From Clostridiaceae bacterium Marseille-Q4143 (GTDB lineage Bacteria; Bacillota; Clostridia; Lachnospirales; Lachnospiraceae): a stretch of 64,000 nucleotides of DNA. Shown piece by piece: positions 52,245-59,709 of the stretch. Numbering within the stretch: position 1 is the first letter of the stretch; the number at the start of each line of letters is the position of its first letter. The translations under genes were made by a program, and so were the position numbers. The stretch covers positions 496,001 through 560,000 of the forward strand of contig CP073693.1 of assembly GCA_018228645.1 (NCBI GenBank), written 5' to 3'. Below the pieces are notes generated by a model, which was not told the origin of the DNA, searched no databases, and saw only the letters and a list, made by a program, of their open reading frames with translations.

Positions 52245-53150
52245 TCATTTTTTCAAAATGTCCACGATTTTCGCAAAGTCCTCCTTTGCCTCCTTGAAGA
52301 TCGGCAGCATACAGTAGCAATGCACCATCTTCGGGCGGGCAGACACCGTATAGGGGACATTCGCCCGTTTGCAGGCTTCCTCAAAGTCCGGCAGTGCGCC
52401 GTAGAGTACCTCGTCGGCAGAATAGAAGAAGTGAATATCGCCTACGCCGGTAAAATCTCCCCGGGAACCGGAGAGCATATAGTCCGGCACATTCTCGCAG
52501 CCATGCCGCATGATTTTTTCCACTGTCACCATAAAGGCATAGTCGATGGAAACATCCCTTTCATTGAGCGCCTGCATCCGCGCCTTTTCCGCATCGTTCC
52601 ACGGCACTTCACCGGGGGATACGGCGACAATGTGCCTCGGCTGCGGCAGCGGCTCTGGCTGGGCGTTGTTGTGCGCCGCGATCCCCAAAGCCAGCGCACC
52701 GCCGGAGGAAAAGCCGCAAGTACTGACATTTCCGCCGCCGTACAGTGTAATCATTTTTCGATAACATTCGTACACCATCGCGTATGTTTCAGTAATGCAG
52801 TGTTCCATGCAGAGCGGGTAAAACGGAAACCACACATCACAGCCGGTCTCGCGGCAGAGCTTGCGCATCACAGGCAGGTCGCCCTTATCGGGGCCGATCA
52901 CCATGCCACCGCCAAAGAAATAGAGAATCGCGCGCTCGGACGGCTTCGGATGCTCTCGTACGATCAGGCAGGGAAAGCCGTTTACCGCGATCGTTTCATA
53001 ATATGCCTTGCGGTCGGTGGGCGTAAAAACGCCACGATGCCGGTTCTGCTTTTCAATTTCCTTTCGCAGTGCATCCTCTGGCAAGGCGAACGCCTTTTTC
53101 GCGTCGGAGAGCTTGTATACGCTGCGTAAGATAGATGCAAAGATACTCAT
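52245..53150 (-). CDS. Alpha/beta hydrolase, HSL/esterase type
   Basis: A 301-residue hydrolase of the hormone-sensitive-lipase (alpha/beta hydrolase-3) type. The oxyanion motif is FFGGGMV (HGGG variant with Phe for His), the nucleophile elbow is CGFSSGGALAL, the acid is in HFFYSADEVL and the catalytic His in MVHCYCMLP. The substitution of the first HGGG residue is seen in some members. It is flanked by methyltransferase genes, 12 bases from the upstream one. Confidence 0.83.
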   Translation of the reverse strand: MSIFASILRSVYKLSDAKKAFALPEDALRKEIEKQNRHRGVFTPTDRKAYYETIAVNGFPCLIVREHPKPSERAILYFFGGGMVIGPDKGDLPVMRKLCRETGCDVWFPFYPLCMEHCITETYAMVYECYRKMITLYGGGNVSTCGFSSGGALALGIAAHNNAQPEPLPQPRHIVAVSPGEVPWNDAEKARMQALNERDVSIDYAFMVTVEKIMRHGCENVPDYMLSGSRGDFTGVGDIHFFYSADEVLYGALPDFEEACKRANVPYTVSARPKMVHCYCMLPIFKEAKEDFAKIVDILKK

Positions 53151-53162
53151 GATTTAACCCCC

Positions 53163-53768
53163 TCATTTCCACGCCGTAATGCAGAGCCAGCTTTTCTTTT
53201 TGTGTATCTGCACATCGTGAAAGCCCGCCTGCTCCAGATACGTCTTCAGCTCGGCGTCCTTGTAGATGGTCATGCCGCCGATGATCTCCGTCCACTTCTT
53301 GTCCTTGTCCGTATCGCCGTTGCTTTCGTTGCAGATGAGTAATGTCCCGCCGGGCTTCAGCACCCGGTAAACCTCCCGGAAGCACTGCGGCAGATCGGGC
53401 CAGAAATAGACGGTTTCAAAAGCCGTTACCGCATCGAACCAGTCGCCTGCAAAGATCATATCCGCCACGCTTCCTTGCAGAACGGTGCAGCGGCCCTCCG
53501 CTATGGCGACCTCGTTGACCTTTTTGGATTTCTCCACACTGACTGGGGAATAGTCAATGCCCTTGACAATACCCTCCGGGCATTTTTTCAGAAGTCTCTT
53601 GATGTTCGCCCCTCCGCCGCAGCCGCAGTCCAGCACCTTGGCGTCCAGAGTAAGCTCCAAAAAGCGAAGTCCCCACCGTGCCACAGGACTGTGCCCCAGG
53701 TTCATCATGGCGACCATGATTTTCCCGCCAAGCCCCACAGGCTTTCTGGTGTTCTCAAAAAATGACAT
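53163..53768 (-). CDS. Class I SAM-dependent methyltransferase
   Basis: A 201-residue methyltransferase with motif I KVLDCGCGGGANIKRLL, acidic residue in GIDYSPVSV, and motif III REVYRVLKPGGTLLICNE. It is UbiE/Coq5-like and complete. The N-terminal segment (MVAMMNLGHSPVARWGLRFL) is a substrate-cap helix pair typical of this subgroup. It lies four bases before the next methyltransferase stop, so the genes are tightly coupled. Confidence 0.87.
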   Translation of the reverse strand: MSFFENTRKPVGLGGKIMVAMMNLGHSPVARWGLRFLELTLDAKVLDCGCGGGANIKRLLKKCPEGIVKGIDYSPVSVEKSKKVNEVAIAEGRCTVLQGSVADMIFAGDWFDAVTAFETVYFWPDLPQCFREVYRVLKPGGTLLICNESNGDTDKDKKWTEIIGGMTIYKDAELKTYLEQAGFHDVQIHKKKSWLCITAWK

Positions 53769-53772
53769 CTTA

Positions 53773-54387
53773 TCACACCTCCAATTTCACACATTCCGCA
53801 TAGGTCAGCGGGAAGGATGCCTTCAGAACAGCGCTTTTCCGCACCGTCCAGCCATTCTGACTTAGAAAGCGCAGGTATTCCGCACTCGTCCACTTGCTGT
53901 GGAGGGGAAAGCCCACACGCTTCATAAAAAATGCCCTGACCTTGCCGGAAAACGAGTTTCCCGCATGGGTAAAGGTGGGTGCGATGAGCACACCGTCGTC
54001 CTTCAGCACCCGGCGGATCTCGGCAAGGGCCTTCTCCGGCTGCGGCACGATGTGCAGTGCGTTGGACACGATCACCACGTTGAAGGACTCCTTCGCATAA
54101 GGCAGGCAGAACATATCCTGCACGGAAAAGTACAGCTTTGTTGAGCGATTATCCCGCTTTGCCTCGGCGATCATCTCTGCGGAGGCGTCCGTCGCCTCAA
54201 TGTGCGCCGCCGCGTTTACGATGTGTTTTGCGATCAATCCCGTGCCGGTCGCCAGCTCCAACACTGTTTTGTCTTTCACGACCGGACGGATCAGCTCATA
54301 CATCTCGTCATACGCCGCCCGATCCTTTCGCATAAAGCGGTCGTAACGTCCGGCATTTTTGTCCCAGAAATTCTTGTGTTTTCGCAT
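53773..54387 (-). CDS. Class I SAM-dependent methyltransferase, first gene of the cluster
   Basis: A 204-residue methyltransferase (NFWDKNAGRYDRFMRKD, motif I TVLELATGTGLIAKHIV, motif III EIRRVLKDDGVLIAPTFTH). I choose the ATG at 54387, nine bases after AAGGA; two upstream in-frame Mets lie too close to it. It opens a run of nine minus-strand genes with overlaps or gaps mostly under 15 bases. The leader carries the hairpin and dyad shared with the AraC operon. Confidence 0.85.
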   Translation of the reverse strand: MRKHKNFWDKNAGRYDRFMRKDRAAYDEMYELIRPVVKDKTVLELATGTGLIAKHIVNAAAHIEATDASAEMIAEAKRDNRSTKLYFSVQDMFCLPYAKESFNVVIVSNALHIVPQPEKALAEIRRVLKDDGVLIAPTFTHAGNSFSGKVRAFFMKRVGFPLHSKWTSAEYLRFLSQNGWTVRKSAVLKASFPLTYAECVKLEV

Positions 54388-54439
54388 CTCTTTCATTCCT
54401 TTTGGCTTTAGATTTATCAATCGGTGTGCGCAGCCGCGC

Positions 54440-54492
54440 GGTTAGATTAGGCTAACCTGTATGTCTTGGAAAAGCCGCATTTCTGCGGCCTT
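54440..54492 (-). promoter_or_regulatory. Leader of the methyltransferase cluster: hairpin plus GTTAG-N6-CTAAC dyad
   Basis: Minus strand GCCGCA/TGCGGC hairpin (54474-54489) followed by CTTTTCC, then 12 bases, then GGTTAG-CCTAAT-CTAACC (54440-54457). It stands 53 bases before the first methyltransferase. The hairpin sequence, dyad and spacing repeat those of the AraC operon leader. The dyad also resembles a DtxR/IdeR box (about 16 of 19 positions by eye). Confidence 0.72.
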
Positions 54493-55014
54493 TCTGCTTA
54501 TTCAAATAGCTCCCTGCAAGCACCGTCGCGGCAGCCAAAGAAGCGCCTTGTGAAGTTGTTCTGTTTCATAGTCGGTAAAAACCAAGCTCGTCCACCATCC
54601 AAATGACCATTTCGGTTCTTCTGGTCATGTTATATCATGCCTCTTTCTGTTTTGCAAGGGGTGTGGAGAAAAAATCGCTAATCAAAAGGAGTGCAGTGTT
54701 GCAGAAAGAGACGACGGAATTCCGGTAATCGTTGTCGCCACTGTAAAAGAAACTATATCGTAAAAGGGCATCAGAACGTTTAAGTTGCTCCGTACTCCTT
54801 CGCCGCATGATCATCTGCCGCGCCTGCCGATTCTCCGCATCCTCTCCGAGCAGTCGAGATGTTTCCTGCTTGGCGCTGAGCAGCATAATAAGGAAAGGCT
54901 TCTCGTGCATGGTGCCCTCTAATTGCTGTTCCATTCACCACAAATGAGCCGCAGTCATATGTATTAGGTGGGAGAAACCACCCTCTACATAGTAACTCTT
55001 GATTTGGAGGATAT
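54493..55014. other. Stretch with no firm gene
   Basis: A 99-codon minus-strand frame (54635-54934) is rich in Arg/Ser and Leu, has a weak ribosome site and matches nothing I know; it could be a remnant regulator. On the plus strand GGTGG/CCACC form a small hairpin at about 54967-54982. I do not support any gene here. Confidence 0.3.
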
Positions 55015-55092
55015 ATGGAAAATTCATATAAGATAATAGATGATGCACATGAGAAAGATCAATTTACTGTTAGATTTTCAGAAATAGTGTAG
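55015..55092 (+). CDS. Possible 25-codon ORF
   Basis: GGAGG lies four bases before an ATG for MENSYKIIDDAH... ending FSEIV. The ribosome site is ideal, but the product is not recognised and the frame is short. It lies upstream of the rubredoxin promoter and could be a truncated gene start. Confidence 0.3.
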   Translation: MENSYKIIDDAHEKDQFTVRFSEIV

Positions 55093-55168
55093 AACCATCC
55101 TTTTGCATTACATTTTAGTCAAAAATTACTTGATTTAAAATATTTAATACTAATAATGGTTACTATTA

Positions 55169-55197
55169 TTGACAAAAGTAGAATTATCATGTATAAT
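55169..55197 (+). promoter_or_regulatory. Consensus promoter of rubredoxin-hemerythrin
   Basis: TTGACA, 17 bases, TATAAT: a perfect sigma-70-type promoter. Just upstream, AATAAT and ATTATT bracket GGTTACT (about 55152-55170) and overlap the -35, a possible site for a Fur/PerR-like or other repressor. Confidence 0.85.
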
Positions 55198-55289
55198 ACA
55201 GACATACATAACAAAGAAACAAAACGCTGAAAAATTCAGTGGGATTCTTATAACAAAAATAAATCAACAATGAAAAGGAGAAAATGACC

Positions 55290-55454
55290 ATGAAAAAATA
55301 TGAATGTGAACCATGTGGATATATTTATGATCCGACAGCAGGAGATCCAGACGGAGGTATCGCTCCAGGAACTGCATTTGAGGATATTCCAGATGACTGG
55401 GTATGCCCGATTTGCGGATTAGGAAAAGATGTTTTTGTTCCAGTAGAAGACTAA
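55290..55454 (+). CDS. Rubredoxin
   Basis: A 54-residue iron protein with both metal loops, [10 protein letters not shown] and CPICGLGKD, and the usual core ([19 protein letters not shown]). It carries single electrons in the cytoplasm, often to oxygen- or peroxide-reducing enzymes in anaerobes. Two in-frame ATGs are present; the second, at 55290, is nine bases from AAAAGGAG and is preferred. It is followed by a hemerythrin gene 76 bases later, which points to oxygen handling. Confidence 0.95.
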   Translation: MKKYECEPCGYIYDPTAGDPDGGIAPGTAFEDIPDDWVCPICGLGKDVFVPVED

Positions 55455-55530
55455 ACAGAAAATGCAGATGCAAGGCTGACAGACACTAAAAGATACCAAG
55501 AGAACATATTAAAGAAATGGAGACCAGATT

Positions 55531-55965
55531 ATGACTAACGATTTAAAGATTACCTTTGATGACAATTTAGTAACAGGAAATAAAACGATTGATGCCCAGC
55601 ATAAAGAATTGATCGACCGTATCCAGAACTTTGTAACCGCCTGTCAAAATGGCGATAGCAAGGTAAAAGCGATCAAAATGCTGGATTATCTGGATGAGTA
55701 TACTGACTTTCATTTCAAAGATGAGGAAAAGCTTCAAGAAAAAGCCGGTTATCCTGAGCGCGAAAAACATCACGAAAAACATGAAGAATTTAAAAAGACA
55801 ATTCAGGAACTGCATGAATACCTTCAGGATTATGAAGGACCAACAGATCGGTTCAGTGAACTTGTGCAGAAAAATGTGATCGACTGGCTGTTTGGACACA
55901 TTAAAACATATGACCGCTCTGTAGCAAAATTTATCTTTATGAAAGAAAATCCAGACCGATGTTAA
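55531..55965 (+). CDS. Bacteriohemerythrin
   Basis: A 144-residue di-iron oxygen-binding protein. Metal ligands are in place: His24 (DAQHKEL), His61 and Glu65 (HFKDEE), His80 and His84 (HHEKHEEF), and His123 with Asp128 (HIKTYD). It has the length of the single-domain family and no fused sensor domain. Together with rubredoxin under one strong promoter it probably stores, scavenges or senses oxygen. Confidence 0.93.
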   Translation: MTNDLKITFDDNLVTGNKTIDAQHKELIDRIQNFVTACQNGDSKVKAIKMLDYLDEYTDFHFKDEEKLQEKAGYPEREKHHEKHEEFKKTIQELHEYLQDYEGPTDRFSELVQKNVIDWLFGHIKTYDRSVAKFIFMKENPDRC

Positions 55966-56036
55966 AATCAAACAGGGAACGCGTTTCCTCGAGTGTATGA
56001 GAAAATCTCTGTAAATAAGATTCTTCTATGATAATT

Positions 56037-56073
56037 AAGGGCAATAAGCTTACGGATTAGGCTTATCGCCCTT
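56037..56073 (+). terminator. Terminator of rubredoxin-hemerythrin
   Basis: AAGGGCAATAAGC pairs with GCTTATCGCCCTT (one G-A mismatch) and is followed by TGTCTTA. A second A/T-rich hairpin at about 56088-56131 faces the macro-domain fragment. Confidence 0.75.
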
Positions 56074-56132
56074 GTCTTACCATAATAAAAGGCCCTCCTA
56101 ATGATAATTATTTTATCATAGAAGGACCTTGC

Positions 56133-56348
56133 CTAGATTATTTTACAGAAAAAGTTCCACAGACTCATTTTTGCGCTGCCGGTCTCGCAGCCATGCAACG
56201 TACTGCACTCTGCAAGCAGCTCCGGTCCGGCTGCACGATGAATGCAGCCGTCCACACCGCCGCCACCCAAAAGAGAAGTGTTTGCAGCATTGACGATTGC
56301 GTCAACTCTCATTTTTGTAATATCGTTTCTGATAATTTGCAAAGGCAT
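56133..56348 (-). pseudogene. Truncated macro-domain protein
   Basis: The first ~65 residues of a macro domain are clear ([21 protein letters not shown] and [14 protein letters not shown], the ADP-ribose-binding loops). After CETGSAK the expected rest of the domain is lost and the frame ends within about ten codons. The intact family removes ADP-ribose or O-acetyl-ADP-ribose. GGGGGAT precedes the ATG. Loss of the second half should abolish the fold. Confidence 0.75.
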
Positions 56349-56387
56349 GAAGCATCCCCCCATTCGTCAGATCAATGCCCGTGTCTA

Positions 56388-56770
56388 TTGAACCATTTCC
56401 TCAAGCTGTCTCGATGCCCTTGATATAGAAGTAGGTGTCAGTTCCAAGTCCTTCGCAGCCTGACTTGTGGATAGTTCCTGTGCGCCTCCATAAATGAAAT
56501 ACAGTAGAAGCATCTGCGCCGATGGAAGTATTTCTTCCCGTGGCATTTTTCTGCACTGCACCGTTCCTGCAAATACACCTCCATAAAGGGCAAATATATT
56601 TGCTTTCCGTCTACAATAAAAGGAATCTTCTCACGAATCAAATATTCTTTCTGGCGATAGCTAAGTTCTTTTAGCACCAGCACAACGGGCAAGTTCTCAT
56701 TATTCTATATCCGAGCAATATGCTTTTTCAGTACTTCAATCTGCTCCAGTTCTATCTTGGGATTCTTCAA
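56388..56770 (-). pseudogene. Relic partial copy of the winged-helix TA regulator
   Basis: About 370 bases are closely similar to 39175-39546, covering the middle of the winged-helix gene at 38.7 kb (VLVLKELSYRQKEYLIREKIPFIV, then ERCSAEK). A frameshift near 56,545 and loss of both ends make it non-functional. No nucleotidyltransferase remnant adjoins it. Confidence 0.8.
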
Positions 56771-56772
56771 AT

Positions 56773-57185
56773 TCACTTTCCAAGCTTCTTTTTACTGTGT
56801 TTCACGACCTCGGCCAGATGAAACGGACAGATAGCCATAAAACTTCTCCTGGCACCCAACAATTCTTCTCTCTGTGGGTGCCAGAGCCAGTTACTGACTC
56901 TCTCTGTCCAAATGTTCCCTGCCGCATCAGAAAAACGCGATATTTCCGCCCAAAATGACTGCCTGTTGGGCAAAATAGCATCTTTCTCTTCCATATAGCC
57001 AAAGCGCTCCAACAAGAGTACTCCAGGTAATCATCGTTATCTGCAAACGCAGGAAGACCTCGATTCTGCTTCGCTTCATGGCCAGGTATCAGGAATGGTG
57101 CCTGGTCATTGTTTGGGATTACATTTTTATTGAAAATCATTCTTTCACTATTCCCAGACACATAATATAAAAGAAAGCTGGTCAT
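56773..57185 (-). pseudogene. Frameshifted gene of unknown family
   Basis: Two overlapping frames appear to be one gene. The upstream frame (from 57185) reads SFLLYYVSG, then DQAPFLIPGHEAKQNRGLPAFADNDDY. The downstream frame (to 56773) continues FGYMEEKDAILPNRQSFW and ends AEVVKHSKKKLGK. The switch lies near 57,020. I do not recognise the product. It lies between other broken genes, which supports decay. Confidence 0.45.
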
Positions 57186-57240
57186 AAATGACCGGGATCA
57201 TGCTCAGCTTATGAAATCAAATCGAACATATACTCTTCTA

Positions 57241-57708
57241 TCAACTTATGTCTATTGCATTTTGGCGTTTAATCCATAATACATACGTTTGATATATTAC
57301 TAGACAATGTATTGCTATCTCAAGTACAAGTCTAACCGTGCTATTCATAGACAGATACTGATTTGCATGAACTATAAGATTATAATTTGAATAAATGATG
57401 CGGAACATTCCCCAAATCGCAACCAAATAAATTATTATAGAATATATCTTACTTTTCTTACCCGAAACAAAATAAGCGAATGTTACTACAGCACCAACTA
57501 TATTCGGGATAATTAAAACAATCCACCATAAAACAATCTGAACATTTGAATTAATTACCATATTTCCAGTTCCAGTAATACAGGTCGCAGCAAAAAATGC
57601 AACAATTACGGCACCCATCCTTTTTGGTGATAGCATTCCTTGTATAGCATTAACAAAACCATACGCAAAGAAAACAATCTGTGATATTGTCAATATTGGT
57701 TGACACAT
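57241..57708 (-). CDS. Membrane protein, possibly the second half of an IS-split gene
   Basis: A 155-residue protein with about four to five membrane helices (QIVFFAYGFVNAIQGM, VIVAFFAATCITG, IVLWWIVLIIPNIVG, IYLVAIWGMFRIIY). Its ATG falls on the very end of the IS3 element (ATGTGTCAACC), so the start is supplied by the insertion. On the other side of the element an XRE-helix protein on the same strand ends in similar hydrophobic helices. I suspect one original HTH-plus-membrane protein was split. Confidence 0.55.
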   Translation of the reverse strand: MCQPILTISQIVFFAYGFVNAIQGMLSPKRMGAVIVAFFAATCITGTGNMVINSNVQIVLWWIVLIIPNIVGAVVTFAYFVSGKKSKIYSIIIYLVAIWGMFRIIYSNYNLIVHANQYLSMNSTVRLVLEIAIHCLVIYQTYVLWIKRQNAIDIS

Positions 57709-57729
57709 TTATCTCAAAGATATCATTTC

Positions 57730-58638
57730 CTATGCAACCAGGCCCAGAGATTGGTAGTATCTCTGACGCTTAATCATAGGAGGAAGCCCACCGTTGGCAG
57801 AGCAGATCCTCCTGTTGTTCCAGTAACTGATGAAATATCTCCAAATAAGAACTCTCAGCTCATCCGTGGTCAGGCTTTCCGTATTGTAGCGGTCATAGAG
57901 AAGCTCGCTTTTCATTCTGGCCCACATGCTTTCACATCGAGCATTATCGTGGCACCTGCCACCATCACTGTTCATGCTTTGTATAATGCCATATTTAGAA
58001 AGCGCCTGACGGTAGGTTTCACTGGTATATTGTCTTCCTCTGTCGGAGTGCACAATGGCACCTCGCAGATCAGGATGCGCCAGATAGGCATTATCCAGTG
58101 TATGCTCACACAGAGTTGCCTTCATGTTTGTTTCCATTGCCAGTCCCAGAACGCTGGAATCAAAGCAGTCGAAGATGGCTGAAACATACAGTTTTCCATC
58201 TTTTGCCTTGATTTCTGTGATATCAGTTACGCATTTTTCAAGTGGCTTATCAGCCTTGAACTCTCTCTTCAGAAGATCATCTGACTTACGTGCTTCCCGA
58301 TCAGCCTTGGTAATGCCATTTGGCTTGCGCTTTGGCCGATGGACAAGTCCTATTTCATCCATAACCCTGTAAACGGTTCGTTCACTGGGGATCTTGATTC
58401 CCGTCGGATTCTTAAGGAGCAGTGCTTGGTACATGCGAATACGTCCATAGGTATCATTGCATTCATCCTCAGCATGGATCACTCTCATGGCATCAGCAAG
58501 ATCCTGATATTTCCAAGGGCGATCTTTAATAGCAAGATATTTGTAGAAACCCTGGCGGCTGACGCCAAGCATCCGGCAATAGAATGAGAGTTTTCCCTTA
58601 ATCACGCCGTCTTTCGTTTTTATGGCAATGAACATCAT
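57730..58638 (-). CDS. IS3-family transposase OrfB (DDE)
   Basis: A 302-residue integrase-core transposase. The DDE triad is seen in CVTDITEIK, IVHSDRGRQYTS and NARCESMWARMKSE, with the usual C-terminal YWNNRRICSANGGLPP. In IS3 elements OrfB is normally made as an OrfAB fusion by -1 frameshifting; a TTTTTT tract lies just before the overlap, and the ATGA junction offers coupling as well. Confidence 0.93.
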   Translation of the reverse strand: MMFIAIKTKDGVIKGKLSFYCRMLGVSRQGFYKYLAIKDRPWKYQDLADAMRVIHAEDECNDTYGRIRMYQALLLKNPTGIKIPSERTVYRVMDEIGLVHRPKRKPNGITKADREARKSDDLLKREFKADKPLEKCVTDITEIKAKDGKLYVSAIFDCFDSSVLGLAMETNMKATLCEHTLDNAYLAHPDLRGAIVHSDRGRQYTSETYRQALSKYGIIQSMNSDGGRCHDNARCESMWARMKSELLYDRYNTESLTTDELRVLIWRYFISYWNNRRICSANGGLPPMIKRQRYYQSLGLVA

Positions 58639-58976
58639 TCTTTGGTTCTTGCTGACTTCCGACGGCTGGCTGCGAAAAAAGCGCTTGCTTCCTCGAGAAA
58701 TTCATTTTCCTCTTTCAGACGCCGGATTTCTTTGTCCTGATCTTTAACGCGTTTGCGGAGCATGGCAAGCTCCTCAGCAAGACTCATCGCGCTTTCCGGA
58801 GTATGTGCACCGTCGCCAATATCCAATGTGCCTGCTCTAACTGCTTTCAGCCATGTGTGGATGGTTCCTTCTGGGATACCTAATTCTTTGGCTGCCTTAG
58901 CACCGCCGATTTCTTTGGCAAGTTTGACAGCCTGGATCTTATATTCCTGGTCGTATTTACGTTGGGTTCGTGACAT
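58635..58976 (-). CDS. IS3-family transposase OrfA (HTH)
   Basis: A 113-residue protein with an N-terminal helix-turn-helix (YKIQAVKLAKEIGGAKAAKELGIPEGTIHTW) and a leucine-zipper-like C-terminal helix (LRKRVKDQDKEIRRLKEE) for dimerisation. It binds the element ends. GGAGGAAC precedes the ATG. It overlaps OrfB by four bases. Confidence 0.93.
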   Translation of the reverse strand: MSRTQRKYDQEYKIQAVKLAKEIGGAKAAKELGIPEGTIHTWLKAVRAGTLDIGDGAHTPESAMSLAEELAMLRKRVKDQDKEIRRLKEENEFLEEASAFFAASRRKSARTKE

Positions 58977-59051
58977 TGAGAGTTCCTCCTTATTCTCTTT
59001 TATTATACATGAATTCCTTGAGAATAAGGTGTCAACTTTATTTATACAACA

Positions 59052-59456
59052 TCACTGCATGAGCAATGCCAATACATTTATTACAATCGCTTGAATATCA
59101 TTATAATCAATCATCTCTGATTGCAACGGGAATCTAATTATAATGTCCACAATAGTGATAAAAAATGAAATTACCACAAACGCATAAAGAGCTATCATTA
59201 TGTTATTGACGCTTTTCTTTTCAATAACAGGGTTACGTTCTACTACTTTTTCCATTTCTTTTCCAGATAACAGGTCGTCAAGACTCACTTCCAGAATCTG
59301 CGATATTTTTTTAGTAGTAAGTAAATCAGGGTAACGATCCCCACATTCCCACCTTGATACTGCCTGTCTGGTTACATATAATTGCTCGGCAAGAGACTGT
59401 TGAGTCATTCCCTTTTCTTCTCTCGCTCTTCTTAGTTGTTCGCCAAATTCGACCAT
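59052..59456 (-). CDS. XRE-family regulator with C-terminal membrane segments
   Basis: A 134-residue protein: XRE helix-turn-helix at about 5-60 (LRRAREEKGMTQQSLAEQLYVTRQAVSRWECG) and two hydrophobic helices near 85-106 and 118-133. It stops 16 bases before the IS3 element; the membrane protein beyond the element may be its lost continuation. AAAGGAG lies nine bases before the ATG. A 12-base palindrome CATCTGCAGATG stands 30 bases upstream as the likely operator. Confidence 0.8.
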   Translation of the reverse strand: MVEFGEQLRRAREEKGMTQQSLAEQLYVTRQAVSRWECGDRYPDLLTTKKISQILEVSLDDLLSGKEMEKVVERNPVIEKKSVNNIMIALYAFVVISFFITIVDIIIRFPLQSEMIDYNDIQAIVINVLALLMQ

Positions 59457-59485
59457 ATTAAATCTGCTCCTTTCATAATTAGTTC

Positions 59486-59497
59486 ATCTGCAGATGT
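59486..59497 (-). promoter_or_regulatory. Palindrome upstream of the XRE gene
   Basis: CATCTGCAGATG is a perfect 12-base palindrome 30 bases before the start codon, in the position of an XRE autoregulation site. From 59498 to 59709 I see no gene. Confidence 0.45.
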
Positions 59498-59709
59498 AAC
59501 CTTAGTATCACAAATTACTAGAACAACTTCAAGCAACACCTCAATAACTCATGTCACCATTATGGTGCGTCCGCTAAAATCAAGCATTTATCCCATTTAC
59601 AAATCTATCGTTAAGTAAATCGGGAGTTGTCGGCTTCCCCAAAAGATTCTTTCTAGCATGCATCTTCTTTCGCCCTTGATAAGAACTATCTCAAGTTCCT
59701 ATAGACTCG

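Larger units (their letters stand above)
57700..59036 (-). mobile_element. IS3-family insertion sequence
   Basis: About 1.34 kb with two overlapping transposase frames. The ends are imperfect inverted repeats: TTGACACATTTATCTCAAAG on the left and, read inward from the right, TTGACACCTTATTCTCAAGG. The outermost base is uncertain by a few positions, and I could not see a clear target-site duplication. Both transposase genes look intact, so the element may be active. Confidence 0.85.

Noticed and set aside
54440..54457. DtxR/IdeR box as a firm call
   Set aside because: Only one of the two matching dyads fits the IdeR consensus; the shared feature is GTTAG-N6-CTAAC, so the regulator is left open.
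56133..56348. Macro-domain fragment as partner of the SIR2 row
   Set aside because: It is 35 kb away, truncated and in a scrap zone, so a working SirTM-macrodomain pair is not supported.
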